A stretch of 64,000 nt of DNA from Rhizopus arrhizus (Eukaryota > Mucoromycota > Mucoromycetes > Mucorales > Rhizopodaceae), in contig JAKZZE010000022.1 in NCBI GenBank assembly GCA_024220505.1, positions 62,001 to 126,000 on the forward strand, given 5' to 3'. Below, one piece after another: positions 55,035-64,000 of the stretch; position 1 is the stretch's first letter, and every line of letters begins with the position of its first letter. Under the pieces are notes generated by a model, which did not search any database, was not told the DNA's origin, and saw only the letters and a program-made list of their open reading frames with translations. Both the position numbers and the translations under genes were made by a program.

Positions 55035-56562
55035 CTTTTTTTTTATATAAACTAATTGTATTATAACGAAAAAAGAAAAAAAGGAAAAGAACGAGTTTTT
55101 TGGTATTTATATTAAAAATAAAATGCACGCAAACAAATAAATGTCAGTTTAGTACAATTCCCTCGTCATGAGTCAGAGATCTCATTTTTAAGGCACAGCT
55201 TTCACTGAACACGATTTGAAAGCAAAATAACGCAATTTTTATTGGACGAATCGTGTGAAAAAGTTACTGGCTTTGATTTGTTTCTTTTTTTTTTTTCTTT
55301 TAATAGAAATTGTCTTTATTTACTTGTGAATAAAACGAGTTAAAAGAAGGAAATAAAATAGAAAACGTTTAGTGGATAGATTTACACTTGTATTTTAAGA
55401 AAATTTTTAGATTCACTTTTCATTTTATCTCTATTTTTTTTTCAAGTGCGGGGTAATAAAAAGAACGAAGGCAACTTCCCATTTCTTGCAGTGGTCCGAG
55501 GGAGCATCAATGTGGGAAAAAAAAAAAAAAAAAAAAAGGTCCTAGAAATAATTTTGTGGGGTAAAACCATGTCACGGATGGTGACCAACAGTAGAGAATG
55601 ATTACTATTGGTCTTTGCTCTTTCTCTTTTTCTTTCTTTCTTCTCACAACAGTAGGCATTCAACTTAACATTGTATGCTTTTACTTTTATAATCAAGTTT
55701 TATTTGTGCAGGAAAAAACATCAACTTTATTCCCGTTTTAGTGTTTTACTGACTTATTTTTGGGGGCTGCAAATGAATAATTTTTTTTTCTTTTCCAGAA
55801 ACAAATCAAAAGTGAGTAAATAATGATGAATCATCTTTCATGAACCATAATGAAGCTTGGACCACACGGGATAACTCTTGTACATATTATATGCCAGTCA
55901 CTCCATGTAGTGAATCACTGAACGCACAAGTTTCATCCCACACACACATACATATACGCACATCTTGTACTCTAATTTCATTACTTTATTATGACCTCAT
56001 AATTTCTCTGAATTTATAATTTTGAAAGGGTCCCAACAAAGAACTAAAGACATTTTTAAATGCAATGGTATGGTTCTAACGCTTTTTATTACAATTGAAG
56101 ATTACTTGCCACCCTTTGATAAATACAATCAACTCTCTTTGTGTAAATCATGATATTCAATATAGACTCAGTATGTAAAGAATTCTATTATTGCAAAGTA
56201 TGACAAAAAAAGGGCTTTGCTCCATCAAAATATTATAGAATTCTTTTTGAGATACGTTTAATAAGAGTTAAAACATGGCCTGTAGAACAGAAACATGATC
56301 ATATTTTCATATGCATATGGTTCCCACTGATTTTTTTTAAGGATAATTCTGGGATCTGTAGAGAGCTAAGCATAGCACATCCACTTTTGGCTAAAATGGC
56401 AAAAAAAAAAAAAAAAAAATTAATGACCTTTAGAATTAGAAATGGATGCTGTTAAGCGATTACTCACCGGGGAAAAGAATGTGTGTTTGTTTAGATCCTC
56501 TTTCTATAAAGTATGCATTGTTTTAAAAAGAATATTTATTGACTTTTTATGCTCTCTTTCTT

Positions 56563-56593
<31 letters not shown>

Positions 56594-57461
56594 CTATAAT
56601 CACACCAAAACCCAAAATGACACAAGTGCTGATTTATTCAGTAACAATCTAGACGAGTGTACCTATTACACGAGCAACATCACATTCTATACTATTGGGT
56701 ACTATTATCCTATGGGGCCTGTACCTGAATAGAACCAAATTCTAGAATAAAAGTGATTTAGGTTGCAGACTTTTCATATGCAAACATTTAAGAAAAAGAA
56801 TCTTTTAGGGTTGAAACAGATTGGATAAGAAGAAGAATGCGTGTTGCTTAGTAAGTTACATGATTATGTATATTGATTGTTCAAGTATATTCTACTCTTG
56901 GTTTCATCAACAGCAAAGGATGAGTGAGAAAACTAGATGTTATCAAAAGAAAAGAGTTTTGAACATAAAAAAAGAAGAAGAAATCGATCAGAGCTATCCA
57001 TTTCAAATATGACATGAACATGTATAAACATTCAAGGATAATTTCAACTTTATGATTCCAAAGTATCCTCGAAAACTTTACAATTCAATAAAATAGAGCC
57101 ATTAAAATAGATGAGAATTCCTTTTTATTATTATTTCTTTTTTTTTTTTCCACTTTAAAACATTCATTTTATAAACACATTCATCATTTTTTATCTTCTT
57201 TAGTAATAAAAATAATGTTTATTGATGATTTATATAAATAGAGAGATCCTAGTTCAGATGTGATGGCAAATAAGATGAAGGTTCTTTTGATAGTCATTAA
57301 TAAAAAGTGCAGTTGATCATGAACAGCTTAATTTACTTTTCTATTGCATCCAAGAATCGATTCGGCATAAAAGGGAAGATGTAGTGTAACGATAAGAAGG
57401 ATATGTGTTGTGTTACTCGCAAAGTGGGGAATGTGTAAAATTTTATTTATTATAAAAAACG
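55035..57461. other. Long intergenic region, no gene recognised
   Basis: About 2.4 kb, AT-rich, with an A-run at 55518-55537 and a T-run at 56565-56593. Open frames in it (55442-55696, 56442-56732, 56821-57012) are low-complexity or biased by homopolymers, and none has a recognisable motif. It contains the GDH2 promoter near 55 kb and the 3' flank of the next minus-strand gene near 57.4 kb. Confidence 0.6.
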
Positions 57462-59303
57462 TTATTTTGCTATATTTTCTCTAGTTAATGATGGCATGAC
57501 ATTAGACTGTTGTTCAGAAGGATGTCTTTCACTATATTCATGTCTTCTACTGTTTGCTGGTTCATAATGATGAGAATACATTGAATTATTATATTTTGGT
57601 CTTGACTGCCAATCATAGTGATGACTATAACCAGGATAACTATCTAGAGTCATAGAAGAGGGTGGAGGTGGAGGTGGTAAGCTGTGAAAGAGTGAGTTGA
57701 CATGAATTTATATTTTATTTTCATACCTCTGATGACCATAAGGTGATGAGTGATGTCCATAAGGCTGAGAATAGTAAGGATGATCTTGAGCAGAAACAGG
57801 AGGTGGGGGAGGTGGTGGATGATGAGTGTGATTCATATAAGGTGACCCATGTTGAGAATGATCTACACTTGAATGTGTGCTATTATTTGAAGCCATCCTG
57901 ATCCTATTCCAATTGTCTTGTGAAGAAGGCGGGTGATGACCTTCTTCACCTCTTTGCCAATAATAAGGAGAAGGATGATGTGAATCTTCTTTAAGGTGGT
58001 TGTTACCGTTTTCATTATAATCATGGTGATGATGATGATGATGAGGGTATGTTTCTGTGGAAGCAGCAGAATGAGTTCGTTCATGAGGTCCAGAGAAGTA
58101 GTGTTGTGAAGGCTGAGAAGGCGCGATAGGAAGATGAGGTGTTCCAGGGTATGAGTGAGGATGGGACATGGGCGTAGTAGGTGCGGTTGGTGTAGCTGCA
58201 GAAGTCGTAGGTGGAGCCATGTGTCCATAATTAGGATAATTGGGATACTCGTATGGAATGTATTCATCAGGTTGGAACATTTCCGGATTGTTATGACCAG
58301 CATATGTATTATTATTATTTGTTCCTTGAGGTCGACCATAAGGAATTCCACTGTTGGGAGTAGTAGGACCAGAAGTGGATAAATGATGCATGTTATTGCC
58401 TGTATTTATCACACGTGGTAGCCTAGGGGTCGCGCCATCTGTTTCAGCATAATGACCAGGACTTCTACCACGAACGACTAAAGGAGAGGAAGAGGTGGTT
58501 GCAACCGTCACTATATTACCACTTTTGAGTTTAGCTATCAATTCCATCACAACCACATAATATTGTTGGGCAGCACGTCTTTTGCCATTGTTAGCCGTAG
58601 CCGTCTTGAACTGCAAACGTTCAAAGGTCACAATGGTCTGTCCAGAACCCACAGCGCTAAACCCAAGATTTCCTCCAGGACGAATAGGTTTAGGCAAAGG
58701 CGTTGTCTGTGGACCTTTATCACGTTTGGGTGTATGTTGAATGAGTTGAACAGTCTTATCACAATCAGATAATCTAGCATTGACGCCCAACATGAAACAG
58801 TCAATCTCTTCTAGTTGCCCACTGATAGTCTTTGCATAGCAAGGATATTCTTGTCCTTCATACAATACGCCGATACCATCCAAAGAAAATGAGCCACTCA
58901 CTTGAAAGTAATTACGACGATAACAAGTCCAATCGTTATCTGCTAAGAAAAAGCCACGATCCACTTTAGTATAAAGACGAACATCAATGCTAATCATAGT
59001 TTAGTGACGCACAGAGTTATTGCAGTTAAATTATATTTACCAAGATTGTCTATCTAAAGAAAATATATTTTGTAAATAGACAACAGGACCAAACGAAGGG
59101 CACTGATCAGTGTAAGACTCTTTACGGCTTCTTCTTAGTAGTGGTGGTTGTGTTGGTGTAACCACATCGTATTTTTGAGTTTCCAGGGGTAGCTGTGGGG
59201 AAGGAGGGTAGTGATTATTAGTTGTATCAGAAACAATCTCCTGACCTGTAGGTGGTAGTGGTGGAGTGGCAGTTGGTTGAGGTGTATTTGGTTGTGATGA
59301 CAT
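57462..59303 (-). CDS. Ndt80/PhoG-type transcription factor
   Basis: Three exons (59303 to about 59049, about 58986 to 57728, about 57678 to 57462) encode about 570 aa. A Pro/Thr-rich N-terminus (MSSQPNTPQPTATPPLPPTG) precedes the Ndt80/PhoG DNA-binding fold: IDVRLYTKVDRGFFLADNDW, CYRRNYFQVSGSFSLDG, FMLGVNARLSDCDKTVQLIQ, GFSAVGSGQTIVTFERLQFK and QYYVVVMELIAKLKSG. The first splice joins DRQSC to IDVRL, completing the domain start. The C-terminal half is low-complexity, with Pro, His, Tyr and Asn runs including a seven-His run. Family members control meiosis (Ndt80), nutrient responses (vib-1/PhoG) and sporulation. Which role applies here cannot be told from sequence. Confidence 0.9.
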
Positions 59304-60738
59304 GACTAAGATGGCGAACAAGAGGAAAACACAAAGACCAAAAAAAGTGTCAAAAAAAAATATTTTACAAATGTGGAACGCAACACAGGCTATAAAATGT
59401 TACATACCTATTCGGAGATGGCTGTAAGTCTTGATTTGCTCGTGAATTTAACTTGAAGACTATAGCAACTAAATAATCAGTTATAAATGGACCTCTTGAC
59501 AAAATAAATGTCCAAAACAAAAAAAGAGAGGGGAAAAAAAGGGAAAGAAAATTAGAAAAAATAGAAAAAAAAAAAAAAGTTCGAAACCGGGGCTTGTTTT
59601 GCTGATGTCAAAAAAAAAAAAAAAAAAAAAAAAGATTTTTCAAAGACACCCTCTTTTTTACATTTTTTTTTTCACAAGATCATTAAAGTATATTTTTTAT
59701 TATTATTATTATTTCAATCCCTTTTTTAATAATAATTTCATTTACTGTTTAATGTATTAAAAAAAAGGAAAGGATTGCTTTATGATTTATTATTAGATCC
59801 AAAAATTAGTTATGAAGCGGAGTTATAGATTCAAACATTGATAAAAAAAGATTTCAATATACGCTTAGCCAATGAATGAAGAGTTCTAATGTGCAATTTA
59901 ATATCTGTACATGTAAAACCACCGTCAATGGATACTAACAGAAAGTAAACAAAAAAAAAAGAAAGTATAGACAATGTAACAAGTTACACAAACACAAGTG
60001 AATGTAATAGAAAAAATGTGTAAAGATAAATCAAAACATGTTTGAACAAGTTCTATAAGTAAATAGAACCAATCAACAAAAAAGTAAAGTCTATTTTATA
60101 AACCAGCGAAATTATAGACAATCTTGTATCTAAATCAATATCGTTGTTTGAAATGAAATGAATCAAAGTTTAAAACATAATCACATTTAAATTAATAGTA
60201 AAAAGGCATCAAGAATAATAGACTGTATGATGTCTAGAGCTAATGATTATCTACATTACAATTTAAGAAACAAGATGGTATTCATTGATATAAAACATGC
60301 GATCAAAATGATTTATTGATCACTGACAAAATGACTAGCGGACACATAGACCGAATACAGCATTTTCAACGTTTGGATGATACACGAAATCATATCTTTT
60401 GGTACTCATCTTCTTTGATTCTTATAACTACAATTGTATGACAAACAAGGATGATATTTGTTAATAGTCAACTTCTTTTTTAGATGTTGGTTACATTCAG
60501 GGCCCAAAGGGCTCACATCACTCAACCATTCTCGTATTACAACATTAGTTTACACTCTTGATGTGACACAAGCTGGTTAAGGCGTATGTCGTGTTTGGCA
60601 TTGGCTTGAAAATTTTATGCAGAATTTCTATTGTTTTCGAGGGATAAGGTGTTGACTTCAAATAAAATGATATGCTCCATCATCTATTCTAATGTTTATA
60701 AAAACTTGTAGATTGTGGCTTGTGATTATTTTTACTAG

Positions 60739-60770
<32 letters not shown>

Positions 60771-62037
60771 CTTTGATCATATGTTCACATAAAGATATTT
60801 GTTAGACTATGACTTGGAAATAATGTGTTTATTATACATCCTGTACTGATTGTCATGAACTTAGCATCATTACTCATTTTTTGTGTTACAGGAGTTTAAG
60901 ATTTATTTTTTCGCCAAAAACTATCCCTTAATATGTACCAAGGAGTACAGTAAGATGGCTCGACAGCATTCTTTGTGCATGGTGTTATCTGATGCTTACA
61001 TGTTATCTAAACACAAAGATATGAAGCTTGTGTTCTTTATGAATGATTATAAATTAAAATTCACTGGCTTAATTAGGTTAAAAATTATATAATCAATTTT
61101 AACCAAAAATAAATCAATCATTTAAACAGTGCCATAGAATTGATTGTATACAAATAAACGATATTGAAATAGTCTAAAATAACATCATCTTTTAATAAAC
61201 AGCGTTCATCTAAAATTGCTAAGCAAATAATATACAAACAAGAACATAAAAATACAATTAAACCTGATAAAGAATAAAACTTAAAATGATAAGAAAGATG
61301 AATCAAATGTTTAAAACCCTTTAAAAAAAAAAGAGGGAGGCAGTCATCAGGTTTAAGGAAATCACTGTCTTTTTTTTTATTTATTTATTTCTTATTGAAA
61401 TCCCTAAAGGTGGCTCCAAAAAGAAAAGAAGGGAAAATAGACATAGTTTACAAGATCGATTAAAGATAGGTTTCAGAATACCTTGATGTGGCTTTGTGTA
61501 TCTTACCTTTTATATCCTCAGCAAACGCCACGTATTCAAATGCTCGCTAAAGTACCCAAAAAAAGAAACTTGCATGTGAGTTGATTGCTGCGTCTTGTGT
61601 GTAACGACAGCTGCTTAGCAACCATTAAATTTTTCGGGCATTCTCGCGTTGGACACTTCACGTTGTCTAAATTTGTGGATGGCATTGATCTGTCAATTTT
61701 CGTTTCGTTATATGTTCACCTTTGTTCCGCACTCAAATTGATTAATATTAAGATGTGCAACACGACAATAAAAAAAAAAATTTTAAAGGCTAAAATAAAC
61801 TAGTTTCATAAATTTCTATAGATTTTATTGATAATAATAGATAAAAAGTATATGCTTTGTTTCAATAGAATAAATAATAAAAGGAGAGTAGAGGGATATA
61901 AGAGGAATGTACAAGGGATCAATAATATATTAGGAAAGTTTTTTTTTTCTTTTTTTTTCTTGTATAAATAGGGCCTTAAGGGGGTATATGCAATAGAATA
62001 ACAATTATTTACATTAAAATACAGTTTTTGTTTTGAT
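59304..62037. other. Long intergenic region, no gene recognised
   Basis: About 2.7 kb with A-runs near 59610-59632 and 60739-60765 and a TTA trinucleotide run near 59697-59712. Small open frames (60883-61092, 61585-61803) have no recognised motif. The upstream part is the promoter region of the Ndt80-like gene. Long promoters are common for such regulators. Confidence 0.6.
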
Positions 62038-62505
62038 TTAAATCATGGAGCCATCAATTTCGAATGTGCCAACAATTTTTCTGTTACTATCTCTGATTCT
62101 CACCATCCAGTTTCCATTGGGTAATTTGATATAAAAGTTAGAATATCCTTGTCCTGAATAATCCATTATGTTTTTTGATGAAGGGGTTGTCACAGCTGTT
62201 TCAAGCTCTGTTGAAGCCAAGTTAAAGGATCCATTTGTTGGGGTTTTTATCAATTCATCATCGCTATTGCTGCTATCAGTTGATATCGTATCGTTTCTTT
62301 CTAATGCCATTGGAATCATCAGCTTTAATTCAGGCTTCTTTTGGCGAGAGAAAATGCTAATTTTGCGACCCATAATAGTAGGTCTCTTTTGTAATAATGT
62401 AGAGAATGATAATTTTCGATTCATTTTTTCTTGAAAAGTATTTAAGAATATGTTTGGGTAAATATTGTCAGTTTCTTGATTATAAAATTGAATGCTGTCA
62501 GTCAT
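62038..62505 (-). CDS. Small protein (155 aa) with conserved-looking C-terminus
   Basis: The ATG at 62505 (MTDSIQFYNQETDNIYPNIF) is preferred over the upstream one because the extension to 62652 is Phe/Ser-rich, unlike the rest, and follows no obvious signal. A basic N-half (residues 28-60, with KLSFSTLLQKRPTIMGRK) is followed by a Ser/Thr-rich linker with acidic sites (STDSSNSDDE). It ends in a compact C-terminal segment of about 35 aa: YSNFYIKLPNGNWMVRIRDS and KIVGTFEIDGSMI. This segment has the alternating pattern of a small beta-sheet. I believe similar short proteins occur in Mucorales but cannot name a function. Confidence 0.65.
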   Translation of the reverse strand: MTDSIQFYNQETDNIYPNIFLNTFQEKMNRKLSFSTLLQKRPTIMGRKISIFSRQKKPELKLMIPMALERNDTISTDSSNSDDELIKTPTNGSFNLASTELETAVTTPSSKNIMDYSGQGYSNFYIKLPNGNWMVRIRDSNRKIVGTFEIDGSMI

Positions 62506-64000
62506 TGTTGTATGAAAAAATAAAATAAGAAGAGAAAGATGAGAAGGTAAAGAATGGAAAAAGAGGCGCGATTTTATATGCGCGCTTAAATTGTAGCACA
62601 AAACAAAAAAGGAAATGGGCGAAGCTGCGGAAAAATTTTTTTTCTTGATCATTTGTATCCTTTGATTGTTTCATCATTATGATTAATCCAATTGGACTTT
62701 GGCGCGCAGCTTCTACCGTAGCAACATTTTACTTGGTTTTTACCAACCGCAGCTTTTTAAACAATCATTGACAACCATTCTACATATTCTTGAGGAATGG
62801 CATCCAAAACAAAGATGGCTTTTTCTTCCTTTTTTCCTTATTAAGATCCGGCCCGAGAATCCGCACAAAACTTAGCTTGTAAACCATTGTAACAATCTTC
62901 TTTCTCTTGCAACCTTTGTTTTGATTGTCTCCTAGGATACGTAATGTTGCTTTTTCCCTTTTTTTTAAAAAAAAAATGTTGTTTTCATTAAAACTTTTTT
63001 AATTTTTGGCATAGTAGTAAAGGAAAAAAAAAAAAAAGGAGACAAACAGGATCTTCGATTTATGCGGGAAGGGAGGTTTTCACATATAAACAAAGAAGCA
63101 AAAATCATGTCCAACAAACAAGCTCGTCAATAACCTAAACATGATGCGAATAAAATCAACAAAAGGAAAGCGGTTGTTGCCAAGGTTACCAAATATTTCA
63201 CATCCCGACTTTACAAAAACTTCAAAAAACGTGTATTTCCTAAAAAGCCCCACTTTATGGAAACATACGGAATAATAGACAGTACAGATAAATGGCTTTT
63301 TCTTACTTTAGTAACATTTATTTGAATCAAGATCGCCGAACTCTCGCAAATAGAAAAAATGAAGTACATATCTCCATTTATCTCAGATTCGACTGGGCTG
63401 TGTATGCAATACGTAAAAAAGGATTCACAGTCTAGCCTCTCCTATTCATCCTCCCCCCCCCCCTCTCCTCTCTCAGCAAATCTCGGTAGATCAGAGAAGA
63501 TCAAATGACGATAAAAAAAAAGGATAAAAAGTTGTTGCACACTGACAGTTGATTCGCAAATCGTGTTGATTTAAACATTATTTCGATAGGTGAATATTAA
63601 AAGGAATCTTTACCTTGTTTATCCAAATACACGTTATGATTTATAAAAATCTAGTTTTATGTTCTTATGCTTCCTGCAAAGATTATCTTTTTATGTGGCT
63701 TCAAAATTCAATGCCATTTTAAATGCGGTTAAATAGATTTTTAATTCATACAAATACCGCCCATCCTTTTCCGTATTTCATCCGAAAACAAGATTTCTTT
63801 TTTTTTTTCGATAATTAATAAAACATTTTTTTTCAAGCCATGTTTCGCAAAATCTAGTGTTATATTAAATAGTGTCACAAAAAGGGACTAAAGGGAAAAC
63901 TATACCGAACTGCCTATTTCTTTTGTGACGTTTTTCAAAACAAAAAAGTTTATTTATAAGTCAATCCCCATTTTTTACATCGTACGCCCCATAAACTGAT
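62506..64000. other. Upstream and terminal intergenic stretch
   Basis: AT-rich with A-runs and a C-rich tract near 63450-63465. The segment 63150-63320 has a basic open frame without a start codon (KRKAVVAKVTKYFTSRLYKN) but no gene structure could be built. No RNA genes or repeats were recognised up to the window end. Confidence 0.5.

Noticed and set aside
56442..56732. 96-aa open frame with a long Phe run
   Set aside because: The Phe run comes from a T homopolymer, and no motif or gene structure supports it.
59580..59605. GTTCGAAACC motif resembling a tRNA T-arm
   Set aside because: No acceptor or anticodon stem can be built around it; the flanks are A-runs. No other tRNA candidates were found.
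60883..61092. 69-aa open frame
   Set aside because: No recognisable motif, splice partners or promoter features; typical random frame in AT-rich DNA.
63150..63320. Basic open stretch KRKAVVAKVTKYFTSRLYKN
   Set aside because: It has a plausible composition but no start codon, and no GT-AG joins to a start or to further exons were found in the window.

Overview
The window looks like a chromosome segment of a filamentous fungus, most probably Mucoromycota (Mucorales). It is AT-rich with many long A/T homopolymers. Genes carry several short GT-AG introns of about 45-70 bp and sit close together on both strands. Recognisable products are fungal: Rax2, NAD-glutamate dehydrogenase, an Ndt80/PhoG-type regulator, a group of very large hybrid histidine kinases, and a PARP-type zinc-finger protein. 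The species assignment is inference; everything was read by eye and no search was run.

Layout. 1-13.8 kb is a mobile-element nest: an almost complete Ty3/gypsy chromovirus (its 5' LTR cut by the window start), a Tc1/mariner element broken by a second Tc1 element and by a solo LTR, a small inverted-repeat element, a third Tc1 relic, a 5'-truncated LINE and two LTR fragments. 13.8-16.4 kb holds a decayed multi-exon gene with a PD-(D/E)XK-like motif, cut at its 3' end by an LTR, then a small ORF and a dispersed repeat. 16.7-31.2 kb is ordinary gene space: an unclear membrane-protein relic, a zf-PARP protein (11 exons, all junctions resolved), Rax2 with a C-terminal SH3 domain, pantothenate kinase, a coiled-coil protein, a COPI-associated-like membrane protein, a TM9SF/EMP70 protein and a four-TM protein with an octapeptide repeat tail. 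31.5-36.7 kb is a second element graveyard, all on the minus strand: a Mutator-like transposase with SWIM finger, a LINE ORF1, a gag-like RG-rich relic, a C2H2 relic and the second copy of the dispersed repeat. 37.2-64 kb is gene space again: a small basic protein, the ~7 kb hybrid histidine kinase, a mitochondrial-type RNA-binding protein candidate, ribosomal protein eS26, an unrecognised 425-aa protein, a solo LTR, GDH2, an Ndt80-like transcription factor and a small protein with a conserved-looking C-terminus. These are separated by long AT-rich intergenic stretches.

How the genes relate. There is no operon logic. Several gene pairs are compact: two divergent pairs share 130-170 bp promoters (coiled coil/COPI-associated; TM9SF/four-TM). 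Two convergent pairs end 33-85 bp apart (COPI-associated/TM9SF; small basic protein/histidine kinase). The COPI-associated-like protein and the TM9SF protein, whose tail ends in the COPI-binding type motif KVD, both belong to Golgi membrane traffic. I found no CRISPR array, tRNA or rRNA gene, and nothing I can defend as a wholly new system. The best novelty candidates are the Rax2-SH3 architecture, the pseudokinase-headed histidine kinase, the 9-nt microexon in the zf-PARP gene, the unrecognised 425-aa protein and the datable order of transposon insertions.
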